Source: SAR116 cluster bacterium AG-355-O21
GTDB lineage: Bacteria; Pseudomonadota; Alphaproteobacteria; Thalassobaculales; Thalassobaculaceae
Assembly: GCA_003280605.1 (NCBI GenBank)
Contig: QCEM01000008.1
Coordinates: 1 to 64,000, forward strand
DNA length: 64,000 bases
Direction of reading: 5' to 3'
Shown here: in pieces, positions 1-9,932 of the stretch
Layout: each line of letters starts with the position of its first letter
How positions within the stretch are numbered: position 1 is the first letter of the stretch
Notes under the pieces: model-generated
The model's input: only the letters and a program-made list of their open reading frames with translations
What the model was told of the DNA's origin: nothing
The model's database searches: none
Position numbers and translations under genes: made by a program

Positions 1-695
1 TCAAGGGCGCCTTTGACACCGCCTGCCGCCTGCGCAACGGCGACCATACCAGCATCAGCCGCATGACCGGCGTGTAATGGCTTGGTTTGTGTATCACCGC
101 GAAATGCCTGTTGCAGGCCGGCGGCCATGGTGGCGGCAATCGCTAGGGCATGACCAAGCTGGCGGGCATCAAGACCGGCAAGCAGGCCGGCCGCCGTTGC
201 CGCCCCAAATGTTCCGACGGTGCCGGTATTATGCCAAAACCGATAATGGGGCCGGCCCAGGGCGACGCCGATCCGGGTTGAGATTTCATAGCCGGCGATG
301 ACGGCTTGAAGAAACGCCATGCCGGATGCGTTACGGCTTTCCGCCATCGCCAAGGCGGCGGCAATGGTGGGACTGCCGGGATGGTAAATTGCCGGTGCAA
401 AAATATCGTCAAATTCGACCGTATGGGACGCTGTCGCATTGATTAAAGCGACGGTTCGCGCCGCGCCGCGTCGCCCGCTAAGGGTCCAAGCCCGACCATG
501 TCCCAATTCATCGCTGAGACCGTTTTGCAGTGACATCGCTGGTCGATCCGTGGTCCCCGGCAGGGTGGTTGCGTACCAGTCAATAACACAGCGTTTGGCG
601 GCATGGATGACATGATCCTGTGGGCGGGTTGTCGCCATTGCGCTTGCTGCCGCTGCAAATTGCGTGATCGCGGTCTGGTTAATGGCCATATTCAT
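1..695 (-). CDS. MmgE/PrpD family protein (partial, runs off the left edge)
   Basis: Manual reverse-strand translation from ATG at 695: MNMAINQTAITQFAAAASAMATTRPQDHVIHAAKRCVIDWYATTLPGT... and ...GHALAIAATMAAGLQQAFRGDTQTKPLHAGHAADAGMVAVAQAAGGVKGAL, typical of MmgE/PrpD. Absent from the ORF track because it has no stop inside the window. Confidence 0.8.
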   Translation of the reverse strand, partial: MNMAINQTAITQFAAAASAMATTRPQDHVIHAAKRCVIDWYATTLPGTTDRPAMSLQNGLSDELGHGRAWTLSGRRGAARTVALINATASHTVEFDDIFAPAIYHPGSPTIAAALAMAESRNASGMAFLQAVIAGYEISTRIGVALGRPHYRFWHNTGTVGTFGAATAAGLLAGLDARQLGHALAIAATMAAGLQQAFRGDTQTKPLHAGHAADAGMVAVAQAAGGVKGAL

Positions 696-854
696 GCGTC
701 GCTCCTCAACTGCTATGCCGGCGATGGTAAAGCAGTCCTGGAAGGGGTCAATCGTTGGTTTTGTCGGCAGTGCGGCGATCGGCGCAAAAGCTAAAAGTTC
801 TTGCATCAACCTCAGCGGCGGCGCAAAAACGGCGAAACCATTCGACGGATTGTG

Positions 855-2258
855 ATGTTAGATTCCGCCCAAGATATCGAAAGCTCGCCGGCACGTGAGA
901 TTCTGGTCGCGGCCGAAGGCGTCAGTAAGATCTACCAACGGCAGGCAAATTTAAGCTTTTATACCATGCTGCGGTTGGTTTTTGGTGGCGATATGCCGGT
1001 GCCAGATGATGGTTTTGTGGCGCTTGATAAGGTTGCCGTCAACGTCTGTCGCGGCGAAACAGTCGGGATTGTTGGCCGCAACGGATCGGGCAAATCAACC
1101 CTTCTGCAAATCATTGCCGGCACCTTACAGGCCAGTTACGGATCGGTTCAGGTCAAGGGTCGCCTGGCCGCGCTTTTAGAGTTGGGGGCGGGATTTAACC
1201 CGGAGTTTACAGGCCGTGAGAATATTTTCGTGGCGGCAGCGGTGGCAGGTCTAAAACGCGACGAGATTTTGCGTCGCTATGATGACATCGTCGCCTTTGC
1301 CGAAATCGGCGCCTATATCGACCAACCTGTTAAAACCTATTCAAGCGGCATGTTCGTGCGCTTGGCGTTCTCGCTGGCAATCAATGTTGACCCGGATGTT
1401 TTGATCGTCGATGAGGCGTTATCGGTCGGTGATGAAGCTTTCCAACGCAAATGCTTTGCCCGCCTTGAGCGGTTTCGCGGCAATGGTGGAACGTTGCTGT
1501 TTGTGACCCATCATCCTGGCACCATTCTGCAGCTGTGCGACCGAGCGCTGCTGCTTGATCAGGGCCAGCAGCTATATTTCGGCAATCCGCGTGACGCTCT
1601 AACCCTGTATCAGCGCGTGCTCTATGCTCCCGATGCGGAGCGGCCGGCGTTACGCCAGCGCATTTGTGAAAATCCGGATGCCATTCTTCAGCGCCAAAAA
1701 CCTGCAACGCCCGAGACGGACACGGCCGTGCCCGCTGCACCGGCTGACGGCAGCGATGATGATGATCGCGGCCTGTCAGGGTTCTTGCCGGATATGCAGT
1801 CGGCAAGCCGGGTGGTCTACGCTGAAAATGGTGCAGCGATCCACAATGTGCGGCTGGTCGATAGTGCAGGCACGCCGTGTAATGTTTTAATCCGTGGCCG
1901 CCGATATGCTATTTGCTATGACGTCGATTTCAGCGCCGATGCCCATTGGGTATCTTTCCAGGTGGTGATCAAAATGGTCAGTGGCTATGGCCTGGCCGGG
2001 ATGATTACCGACAGTGTTGAGTTTCAAAGCGAGGTGATCGATGCCGGCACCGAGGCCGGTGCCTGCTTCTGGTTTGAGTGTCGTTTGAATGAGGGCACCT
2101 ATTTTTTCAATACGGCGGTTACCGCTGCCCGCGATGATGATCGGGTTTTCCTACATCGAATTGTTGATGCCGACATTTTCCGTGTGGCGGAAGATTCCGG
2201 GCAGGCCGAAGGTGTTGTCGATTTAGGCCTGACCGCGGAAATAACGTTACAACGCTGA
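855..2258 (+). CDS. ABC transporter ATP-binding protein, Wzt/TagH-like polysaccharide exporter ATPase with C-terminal domain
   Basis: Walker A GRNGSGKSTLLQ, signature TYSSGMFVRLAFS, Walker B VLIVDEALSVGDEAF, and a ~170 aa Wzt-type C-terminal extension. Start at 855 preferred over 801. Confidence 0.85.
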   Translation: MLDSAQDIESSPAREILVAAEGVSKIYQRQANLSFYTMLRLVFGGDMPVPDDGFVALDKVAVNVCRGETVGIVGRNGSGKSTLLQIIAGTLQASYGSVQVKGRLAALLELGAGFNPEFTGRENIFVAAAVAGLKRDEILRRYDDIVAFAEIGAYIDQPVKTYSSGMFVRLAFSLAINVDPDVLIVDEALSVGDEAFQRKCFARLERFRGNGGTLLFVTHHPGTILQLCDRALLLDQGQQLYFGNPRDALTLYQRVLYAPDAERPALRQRICENPDAILQRQKPATPETDTAVPAAPADGSDDDDRGLSGFLPDMQSASRVVYAENGAAIHNVRLVDSAGTPCNVLIRGRRYAICYDVDFSADAHWVSFQVVIKMVSGYGLAGMITDSVEFQSEVIDAGTEAGACFWFECRLNEGTYFFNTAVTAARDDDRVFLHRIVDADIFRVAEDSGQAEGVVDLGLTAEITLQR

Positions 2259-2353
2259 CCCTATAACATTGCCCGTACCATCGGCGTTCCATGCCGGTGG
2301 TTTTATGCCATAACCGACAACACCCCCCCGCGAGGCGTCAGAAGGAGCGATCG

Positions 2354-3187
2354 GTGAGCCAACAGACAGCAATTCATCTTGGCCTGATTGGCCAGGGGAT
2401 CAGCCGCTCGTCGGCGCCGCGCCTGCATCGCATGAGCGGCAAACATCTTGGCTTGGCGGTTGATTACGGGCTGTTTGATCTGGCCGCGCCTGGTGATTTC
2501 GCTTCCTGCTTGCAGCGCTGTCAACAGGCCGGGCTGACCGGTGTCAACATCACCCATCCTTTCAAGACCTTGGCGTTTCAGCAGGCGACGTGGCTTGCCG
2601 AGGATGTGGCCGCGATCGGTGCGATTAACACCATTCTGTTCACCGATGAGGGTGTGTTGAGCGGCCATAATACCGATTGGAGCGGCTTTAAAGCAGCCTA
2701 TCGGGCACGGTTTGGCGACGCTGCCGCAGGCCGGGTGGCGATTTTGGGCGCAGGCGGTGTTGGCCGGCCAATTGCCGCTGCCTTACAGCAGCTCGGGGCG
2801 ACCGAATTACATATTTTTGATCGTGACCGGCAGGCCGCGGAACGGCTGGCTGCCGATTTACGGTCGCCCAATTGTCCGATCATTGTCTGTGCTGATGTGG
2901 CCTCAGCAAGCGCGGCAGTGGACGGGCTGATTAACGCGACCCCAATTGGCATGCATAATCATCCCGGTTGCCCTTTGCCGGTGGATTGTTTTGGCCGACC
3001 GGCGTGGGCATTTGATGCCATTTATACCCCCATCGATACGCCCTTTTTGCGTCATGCCAAAGCAGCGGGTGCGGAAATTTTGTCTGGATATGAGCTGTTC
3101 CTGCATCAAGGAATTGATGCATTTAGACTATTCACTGGGCGGCAAATTGGGATAATGGACCTGCGCGAACTCTTATCATCACCTTAA
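2354..3187 (+). CDS. aroE: Shikimate dehydrogenase family protein (AroE-like)
   Basis: GVNITHPFK, GAGGVGRPIAAAL and NATPIGM motifs. GTG start at 2354 preceded by GAAGGAG. Confidence 0.75.
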   Translation: MSQQTAIHLGLIGQGISRSSAPRLHRMSGKHLGLAVDYGLFDLAAPGDFASCLQRCQQAGLTGVNITHPFKTLAFQQATWLAEDVAAIGAINTILFTDEGVLSGHNTDWSGFKAAYRARFGDAAAGRVAILGAGGVGRPIAAALQQLGATELHIFDRDRQAAERLAADLRSPNCPIIVCADVASASAAVDGLINATPIGMHNHPGCPLPVDCFGRPAWAFDAIYTPIDTPFLRHAKAAGAEILSGYELFLHQGIDAFRLFTGRQIGIMDLRELLSSP

Positions 3188-3207
3188 AATAAAGGCAGCA
3201 TCCTGCT

Positions 3208-4524
3208 ATGGAAAAGTCTGAACTGATCAGCAGTAAGCCGATCCTGCCTTTGCTGCTGCGGTTAGCGGCACCGAACATGATGGGCAATATTATTCAAGCC
3301 TCCTTGAGTTTTATCGAGGCCTGGCGTCTGGGTTTTTTGGGTGCCGGGGCGCTGGCGGCCGTCGCTTTGGTGTTCCCGCTTTATATGTTGTCGATGATGT
3401 GGTCGGCCGGGGCGATCGGTGGTGCTGTCGCCGGTGCGGCCGCCAGGGCCCATGGGGCTGGTGATCGAGCTGCCGGTGAAGCGGTATTGCGGTCAGCTGT
3501 GGTGATTGCTGTTTTCGGCGGGGTGTTGATGGGCGGCGCAGTCTTTTTAGGTGCCGCACCATTGATCAGTATCCTGGGCGGTAGCGGTCAAGTGCATGGT
3601 GATGCGGTGAGCTATGGGCGGACCTTGTTTGCAGGTATTATTCTGTTCTGGCTGTTCAATTTAATCGCCTCGGTCTGTCGTGGTACCGGTGATATGCGGA
3701 CGCCGTTTTTCGCCATCATCGTAATGGCGTTGGTTTATGGTTTCGCCAGCGGCCCCCTGATCGATACATTCGGTATCCGGGGCTCGGCATTTGGCTTGCT
3801 GCTCGGCTTCGGGGCCGCGCTTATCGTTGTCACAGGAGCCATCTTACTGGGGCGCACACCGGTCAGGTTTGCTCTTGGGGCGGTCCCGTTGAAGGTCATT
3901 TTTCCGATTCTCAGAAATGGCTTGGTGGCTGCCAGCCAATCGATCGCCACCATTGCCGCAGCCATGATCGTGACAGGTTATATGGCGCAGTTTGGAGCCA
4001 CGGCCTTGGCCGGTTACGGCATTGGCGTACGCCTTGAGCTGTTATTAATTCCGATCATCTTTGGTTTCGGCGGCGCCGCGATTGCGGTGACCGGCGCGAA
4101 TGTCGGTGCCGGCCAACGCCAACGCGCTGTTCGGGCCGGATGGTTGGCTGCCGGATTGGCCACAGCGACCCTGACGCTGATTGGTGCCGTGGTGGCGTTT
4201 TGGCCGGAAATCTGGCGCGGTTGGTTTAGCACCGATGCTGCGGTGATCCAGGTCACGGACCAATATCTGCAATTTGTCGGGCCGTTTTATGGGTTTTTTG
4301 GCCTTGGCCTGTGCCTATACTTTTCCTCGCAAGGGCTAAACTCGCTTTTTTGGCCGGTGTTTGGAAATATTCTGCGCCTTGGGGTGGTGGCCGGCGGGAT
4401 TGCGCTGCTGCCCTGGTTTGGTGCTGCCAGCCTGCATGGATTGCTTTGGGTGGTGGTTGCCGGAATGGTCGTTTACGGCGTCGCCGTTGCCCTCGGCTTG
4501 AAGCTTTTTGCTTGGCGGTTGTAG
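3208..4524 (+). CDS. MATE family efflux transporter
   Basis: 438 aa, about 12 hydrophobic segments, MATE-like N-terminus (ILPLLLRLAAPNMMGNIIQASLSFIEAWRLGFLGAGALAAVAL). Confidence 0.85.
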   Translation: MEKSELISSKPILPLLLRLAAPNMMGNIIQASLSFIEAWRLGFLGAGALAAVALVFPLYMLSMMWSAGAIGGAVAGAAARAHGAGDRAAGEAVLRSAVVIAVFGGVLMGGAVFLGAAPLISILGGSGQVHGDAVSYGRTLFAGIILFWLFNLIASVCRGTGDMRTPFFAIIVMALVYGFASGPLIDTFGIRGSAFGLLLGFGAALIVVTGAILLGRTPVRFALGAVPLKVIFPILRNGLVAASQSIATIAAAMIVTGYMAQFGATALAGYGIGVRLELLLIPIIFGFGGAAIAVTGANVGAGQRQRAVRAGWLAAGLATATLTLIGAVVAFWPEIWRGWFSTDAAVIQVTDQYLQFVGPFYGFFGLGLCLYFSSQGLNSLFWPVFGNILRLGVVAGGIALLPWFGAASLHGLLWVVVAGMVVYGVAVALGLKLFAWRL

Positions 4525-4530
4525 CCGGCC

Positions 4531-5343
4531 TTAAACAGCATATGGCGGCTTATCAAGCCCGCCGGGCGACAGTGTAAAAATTTCATTGCCGTTCTCAGTG
4601 ATTGCTAAGGAATGCTCAAACTGTGCCGACAGCGAACGATCACGGGTTACCGCCGTCCAGCCGTCATCAAGCATTTTCACCGGAAACTTGCCTGCGTTTA
4701 CCATCGGCTCGATGGTAAAGAACATGCCAGGGCGTAACCGTACCCCGGTATTGGGGGTGCCGTAATGCAGCACACTTGGGGGGGTATGAAAAATTTGTCC
4801 CAGCCCATGGCCGCAAAAATCACGGACCACGGAAAACCGGTTTTCTTCAACGAAGCTTTGAATCGCATAGCCAACATCGCCAAGGGTGGCCCCAGGTTGC
4901 GCCGCCGCAATGCCGCGCATCATCGCTTCATAGGTGATGTCGATCAATCGGCGTGCTTTGACACCAACGTCACCGACCGTAAACATTCTGCTGCTGTCAC
5001 CATGCCAGCCGTCGAGGGTGGGGGTAACATCGATATTGATGATGTCACCTTCCTTCAGCCGTTTGCCGGCATCGGGGATGCCGTGACAGACAACATGATT
5101 GACCGAGGTGCAGATTGATTTTGGAAAGCCTTTGTATCCCAGCGGTGCGGAGATGCCGCCACGCTCCTGGATAAAGGTGGCGCAGAGCTGATCCAGATCA
5201 TCGGTGGTGATGCCCGGGCGCACATGCGGGGTGATGAAATCAAGGGTTTCGGCGGCCAGTCGGCCTGCTTTGCGCATGCCTTCGAAACCCACTTTCGTGT
5301 GGATTTGAATTTGCCGCTCTTCAGGCGATAGGGACTGTTCCAT
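4531..5343 (-). CDS. map: Type I methionyl aminopeptidase
   Basis: CTSVNHVVCHGIPD, GDIINIDVTPTLDGWHGDSSRMF, FCGHGLGQIFHTPPSVLHYG, FTIEPMVN metal-ligand motifs. Confidence 0.95.
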   Translation of the reverse strand: MEQSLSPEERQIQIHTKVGFEGMRKAGRLAAETLDFITPHVRPGITTDDLDQLCATFIQERGGISAPLGYKGFPKSICTSVNHVVCHGIPDAGKRLKEGDIINIDVTPTLDGWHGDSSRMFTVGDVGVKARRLIDITYEAMMRGIAAAQPGATLGDVGYAIQSFVEENRFSVVRDFCGHGLGQIFHTPPSVLHYGTPNTGVRLRPGMFFTIEPMVNAGKFPVKMLDDGWTAVTRDRSLSAQFEHSLAITENGNEIFTLSPGGLDKPPYAV

Positions 5344-5398
5344 GTGCCAAGTTGCCTCTGGTTTTCATCGGTTCTTATCGCGTTCTTGGGCGCTGCAG

Positions 5399-6166
5399 TC
5401 AATGCTGGTCTAAGGTACCAACCATGGGTAGGCGACCATTGACGACGATCTCGTCAGTGGTAATTTTGGTCGTCAGGACCAAAGTTTCAACCCCCTGCTT
5501 GGCGGCCTGTTTGAAGGCGGCGTCATAGGCCGGGTCAATATCGCCGGCCAAGCTAAAGCAATCACAATCCATGCGCTGCACCAAATAGACCGAGACGGCC
5601 CGATGCCCGGCGGCCACCATTGTCGCTAATTCGGCCAGATGCTTGGCTCCGCGGCTGGTAACCGAATCCGGGAATTCGGCGGCAGTTGGATAAGGCCCGC
5701 TGCCGCGCTTCAGGTGGACATTTTTCACCTCCACATAGCATAGCCCGCGGCCGGGATCAGAAAGCAGCAAATCGATGCGCGAATTTTGACCATATTTAAC
5801 TTCGCGGCGATGGCTCGCATACCCGGCCAACTCCGGCACGTCGCCGGCGATCACAGCTTCGGTAACGATGGCATTTGGGTGGTTGGTGTTGACGCCGACA
5901 AGCAGGCCGGCAACTTCGATCAACTCGAAAGTATAGGCAAGCTTGCGTTTCGGGTTATCAGAGCGCGATAACCAAACGCTTGATCCAGGTTCCGCCACGC
6001 CAGTCATCGCCCCTGGGTTTGGGCAGTGCGCCGTTAGTGCGGTGCCGTCGTCAAGCACCACATCGGCCAAAAACCGCTTGTAACGCTTGACCAATCGACC
6101 GCGGTAAAGCGGCTTTGAAAGTTTCAAAACAAGGCCTCCTTCGCTGCCTGCCGATGAGTATGTCAA
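5399..6166 (-). CDS. sfsA: SfsA family DNA/RNA nuclease
   Basis: AHCPNPGAMTGVAEPGSSVWLSRSDNPKRKLAYTFELIE and CYVEVKNVHL...AEFPDSVTSRGAKHLAEL are SfsA hallmarks. True start may be TTG at ~6127 after GGAGG. Confidence 0.9.
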   Translation of the reverse strand: MTYSSAGSEGGLVLKLSKPLYRGRLVKRYKRFLADVVLDDGTALTAHCPNPGAMTGVAEPGSSVWLSRSDNPKRKLAYTFELIEVAGLLVGVNTNHPNAIVTEAVIAGDVPELAGYASHRREVKYGQNSRIDLLLSDPGRGLCYVEVKNVHLKRGSGPYPTAAEFPDSVTSRGAKHLAELATMVAAGHRAVSVYLVQRMDCDCFSLAGDIDPAYDAAFKQAAKQGVETLVLTTKITTDEIVVNGRLPMVGTLDQH

Positions 6167-6344
6167 AAACGATAGAGGATCGGAAATTAATTGCCGCCGG
6201 CAACCTGCTTTTGTTTCTCAGGCCATCAATGCCTGCTCTTGGCAGGTTGAAATGATCGCGCTTATAATCGTTTCGCCAGCTGCTGTTGACACGGCCGATC
6301 CCGAGAGCTGCTTTCATGACCCTGTTTTCATTTTTTGTATTGTG

Positions 6345-7184
6345 ATGCCGATAATGACCGAAATCCCAGTTGCCGACGCCGCCCGCACCGCCGCACCACC
6401 AAAACTGGTGACAGCAGCCTTGCTGATCATTGGCAATGAAATTTTATCGGGCCGAACCAAGGATGCGAATTTAGCCTTCCTTGGTGAAAACTTGAACGAG
6501 ATCGGTATTCAAATGAGCGAATGCCGTGTGGTTCGCGATGACGAAGCTGACATTATCGCCGCTGTGCGGGCCTTAAGTGATCGTTATGACTATGTGTTCA
6601 CAACCGGCGGCATCGGCCCCACCCATGACGACATTACCTGTAGCTGTATCGCCAAGGCTTTCGGCGCGGACGTGATCCGCCACCCCGAAGCGATGCGTCT
6701 GCTCACAGCTCATTATCAGAAAACCGGTGTAGAGTTTAACGCGATGCGTCAGCGCATGGCCAACATCCCTGTTGGTGCGGAGCTGATTGATAATCCTGTC
6801 TCCGTTGCGCCAGGGTTTCGGATTGCCAATGTTTATGTCATGGCGGGGGTGCCGCGGATCATGCAGGGGATGTTTGACGAGCTGCGTCAGAGCCTCAGCG
6901 GCGGCGAAAAAAAGACCGCAATCTCGATCCTATGCCCCCTGGGTGAAGGCGTCGTTGCGGCCGGATTACAAGCGGTACAAGAGCGTTATCCTGATATTGA
7001 TATCGGCAGCTATCCGTTCTTTCGGATGGGCCAGATTGGCACCAACCTGGTGCTGCGCGGCTTTGATCTGGCGGCGCTCGCTCGGGCGGCTGATGAAGTC
7101 CGGGAGGTGGTCCGCGCGCAAGGGGTTGAGCCTGAAGACCCGGTCGATGACGGCGCGGCGATGGACCCGGGACCTAAATCATGA
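6345..7184 (+). CDS. Molybdopterin-binding/CinA N-terminal domain protein
   Basis: ALLIIGNEILSGRTKDANLAFLGENLNEIGI and FTTGGIGPTHDDITC. No C-terminal PncC domain. Confidence 0.85.
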   Translation: MPIMTEIPVADAARTAAPPKLVTAALLIIGNEILSGRTKDANLAFLGENLNEIGIQMSECRVVRDDEADIIAAVRALSDRYDYVFTTGGIGPTHDDITCSCIAKAFGADVIRHPEAMRLLTAHYQKTGVEFNAMRQRMANIPVGAELIDNPVSVAPGFRIANVYVMAGVPRIMQGMFDELRQSLSGGEKKTAISILCPLGEGVVAAGLQAVQERYPDIDIGSYPFFRMGQIGTNLVLRGFDLAALARAADEVREVVRAQGVEPEDPVDDGAAMDPGPKS

Positions 7185-7954
7185 GCATGGTCAAGGTTGA
7201 AATCCGCGGTGCGTCCGCGCCTGTCGCCCACGTCATCTTAAACCGGGTTGATAAATTAAATGCCTTGTCGGCAGCTTTCGCGGCTGAAATACGCGATGTC
7301 GCAGGGGCGCTAAAAAACCGCCAAGACCTGCGTGCGGTGGTTCTTGAAAGTGCCAGTGACACGGCATTCATTGGTGGTGCTGATGTCAATGAATTGGGGC
7401 AGTTAAAGTCCCCCGCAGACGCTGAAGCATTTATTCGTGGCCTGCATCAGATGATTGCCGCCTATCGTGACTTGCCGGTGCCGGTGATTGCGGTTGTTGA
7501 CGGCTATTGCATTGGCGCCGGTATGGAGTTTGTCGCAGCCTGTGATATCCGCATCATCAGTTCACGGGCGGTTTTTGGGATGCCGGAAACCAAGCTCGGC
7601 ATTCCCTCGGTCATTGAAGCTGCGTTGCTGCCGCGATTGCTTGGCTGGGGGCGAACCTCATGGCTCTTGCTTACCGGCGAAAATATTGATGCGGCGACGG
7701 CGCAAGCCTGGGGTTTCTCTGAATTTCTTGTGCCGCCTGCCGATTTATCTGCAACTGTTGCGACAACCACCGAGGCCCTGCAGCAGGCAGCTCCAAAAGC
7801 GGTGCGCGATCAAAAAGCCCTGATGCGCCGCTGGGAAAACCTGTCCTTAGAGGCCTCAATTGAGGCAGGTGTCGAGGCTTTTGCCGGGGCTTTTTCGACT
7901 CCCGAACCGGCAGCGTATTTGGCCCCGATTTTAGCCCGAATGGCGCGAAAATGA
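7181..7954 (+). CDS. Enoyl-CoA hydratase/isomerase family protein
   Basis: Crotonase fold motifs IGGADVNEL, GYCIGAGMEFVAACDIRI, FGMPETKLGIPS. Overlaps the cinA-like stop. Confidence 0.9.
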   Translation: MSMVKVEIRGASAPVAHVILNRVDKLNALSAAFAAEIRDVAGALKNRQDLRAVVLESASDTAFIGGADVNELGQLKSPADAEAFIRGLHQMIAAYRDLPVPVIAVVDGYCIGAGMEFVAACDIRIISSRAVFGMPETKLGIPSVIEAALLPRLLGWGRTSWLLLTGENIDAATAQAWGFSEFLVPPADLSATVATTTEALQQAAPKAVRDQKALMRRWENLSLEASIEAGVEAFAGAFSTPEPAAYLAPILARMARK

Positions 7955-8358
7955 CCCGCCTGCTTGCCGCCTTTTGCATGCTTTTGGCAAGCATGCTTGC
8001 AGCAAGCAGCGCATCTATGGCGTCAACACTTGAGGGCACCTGGGGTTTGCAGCGTGATGACGGCCAGCCAGTTTGTGCCGGCACTGCCGTGATGGTTCTG
8101 CGTCAGGGGCGGTATTTTAGTGTTCTGCCGCGCGTCGGCACGTCTGTTGGCGCGCGCAACATCGTTATTGATCATTCGGTCTATCGCATTGACGGTGACA
8201 GGTTATACATCGAGCCGGGCCGTTCCTTGCGGCGATTTACACCGGCACAAAGATTTTTAATTGACCCGATGGGCGGTCTACAGTTGCGGAATCTTGACGA
8301 CACAACGCTGGTATATCGCCGTTGCGAGATAAACATTGTACCAGATGAAACATGGTAA
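7951..8358 (+). CDS. Hypothetical secreted protein
   Basis: N-terminal signal peptide-like MTRLLAAFCMLLASMLAASSASMA. ATGA overlap with the upstream gene. Confidence 0.6.
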   Translation: MTRLLAAFCMLLASMLAASSASMASTLEGTWGLQRDDGQPVCAGTAVMVLRQGRYFSVLPRVGTSVGARNIVIDHSVYRIDGDRLYIEPGRSLRRFTPAQRFLIDPMGGLQLRNLDDTTLVYRRCEINIVPDETW

Positions 8359-8372
8359 ATTGGGAGGTGGGG

Positions 8373-9920
8373 ATGAGCTGGGAAGCAGAACTGGACGAAC
8401 TCAAGCAGCGGCTTGAATTGGCTTATGCCATGGGCGGAAAAGAAAAATTGGCGCGCCAGCATAATGCCGGGCGACTGAATGTGCGCGAACGCATTGATCT
8501 GCTGGTTGATAATGGCAGTTTTCATGAAACAGGCGCAATCTCGGGGGCCGCAAAATATGATGAAAACGGCCAATTGGTTGAGTTTCGCCCGGCCAATTGT
8601 GTTTTTGGCCGCGCCCAGTTGGCGGGCCGACCGGTGGTTGTCGTTGGTGATGACTTTACTGTCCGTGGCGGCGCCAATGATGCCGGCATTCGCGGCAAAC
8701 AACTGGCGGCCGAACAGCTGGCCTTTGAATATCGCTTGCCGATGGTGCGGCTCATCGAGGGCACCGGCGGCGGCGGCTCGGTTAAAACCCTGGAACAGGA
8801 CGGCGCAACCTATATCCCAGGTAATCCGGCTTGGGATTGGGTGGTTGCGAATATGGGGCAAGTGCCTGTTGTCTCGCTGGCATTGGGACCGGTTGCCGGA
8901 CTGGGCGCGGCCCGCGCCGTCACCAGCCATTATTCGGTCATGGTCAAAGATCTATCGCAAATGTTTGTAGCCGGTCCGCCGGTGGTCGCTGGCGTCGGTG
9001 AGGACTTGGATAAAGAAGGTCTTGGCGGCAGCCGCATCCATACCCGCAACGGTGCCATTGATGATGAAGTTGACAGCGAAGAAGCAGCCTTCGCGCAAGC
9101 ACGTCGGTTCCTCTCCTATCTACCACAATCGGTGCATGAATTGCCGGCCCGCGGGCCGATCACAGATGACGCTGGGCGGCGCGATGATTGGTTGATCGGT
9201 GCGATCCCGAAAGACAGGCGGAAAGTCTACAAAATGCGGCCAATTATCGAGTCAGTTGTCGATCAGGGCAGCTTTATGGAGCTTGGCCGCTATAATGGCC
9301 GGTCGGTGATTACCGGTTTGGCCCGATTGGATGGCTGGCCGGTGGCCATCATGGCAGGTGATCCCTATGTCTATGGCGGCGCATGGACCGCCGATGCATC
9401 ACAAAAAATCACCCGCTTTGTTGATTTGGCCGAAACCTTTCATTTGCCGGTGGTTCATCTGGTTGATTGCCCAGGTTTCTTGATCGGCTCCGCCTCCGAG
9501 CAGGCTGCCACAATCCGCCATGGTGCCCGCGCGCTGGCAGCTGTTTATCAGGCGAAAACCCCCTGGTGCTCGATCTTAATCAGAAAAGTCTTTGGGGTTG
9601 CCGGTGCCGGTAATGCAAATGCCGCCCGGTATCACTACCGCTATGCATGGCCATCAGGTGATTGGGGTTCGCTGCCGGTGGAAGGCGGTCTGGAAGCGGC
9701 CTATAAATCAGATCTGGAGGCGGCCGAAGACCCGGCGGCATTGAAAGAGCAAATTCTTGGCCGGTTGGAAGCGGTCCGCTCACCGTTCCGCACGGCTGAA
9801 CGCTTTATCGCGGAAGAAATTATTGACCCGCGCGATACCCGCCCGCTGTTGTGTGAATGGGCCAACTTAGCGGCACCGTTGCGGACCGCAGGACCGGTTG
9901 GCTTTCACATCCGGCCATAG
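8373..9920 (+). CDS. Acyl-CoA carboxylase carboxyltransferase subunit (PccB/MccB-like)
   Basis: KEKLARQHNAGRLNVRERIDLLVD, FTVRGGANDAGIRGKQ, CPGFLIGSASEQAATIRHGARALAA. Confidence 0.9.
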   Translation: MSWEAELDELKQRLELAYAMGGKEKLARQHNAGRLNVRERIDLLVDNGSFHETGAISGAAKYDENGQLVEFRPANCVFGRAQLAGRPVVVVGDDFTVRGGANDAGIRGKQLAAEQLAFEYRLPMVRLIEGTGGGGSVKTLEQDGATYIPGNPAWDWVVANMGQVPVVSLALGPVAGLGAARAVTSHYSVMVKDLSQMFVAGPPVVAGVGEDLDKEGLGGSRIHTRNGAIDDEVDSEEAAFAQARRFLSYLPQSVHELPARGPITDDAGRRDDWLIGAIPKDRRKVYKMRPIIESVVDQGSFMELGRYNGRSVITGLARLDGWPVAIMAGDPYVYGGAWTADASQKITRFVDLAETFHLPVVHLVDCPGFLIGSASEQAATIRHGARALAAVYQAKTPWCSILIRKVFGVAGAGNANAARYHYRYAWPSGDWGSLPVEGGLEAAYKSDLEAAEDPAALKEQILGRLEAVRSPFRTAERFIAEEIIDPRDTRPLLCEWANLAAPLRTAGPVGFHIRP

Positions 9921-9932
9921 TCGCAGCCAGGT

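Noticed and set aside
1381-1806. Antisense 141-aa ORF within the ABC ATPase gene
   Set aside because: Low-complexity R/P/A/H-rich shadow translation of a strongly supported gene. Many similar shadow ORFs in the track were rejected for the same reason.
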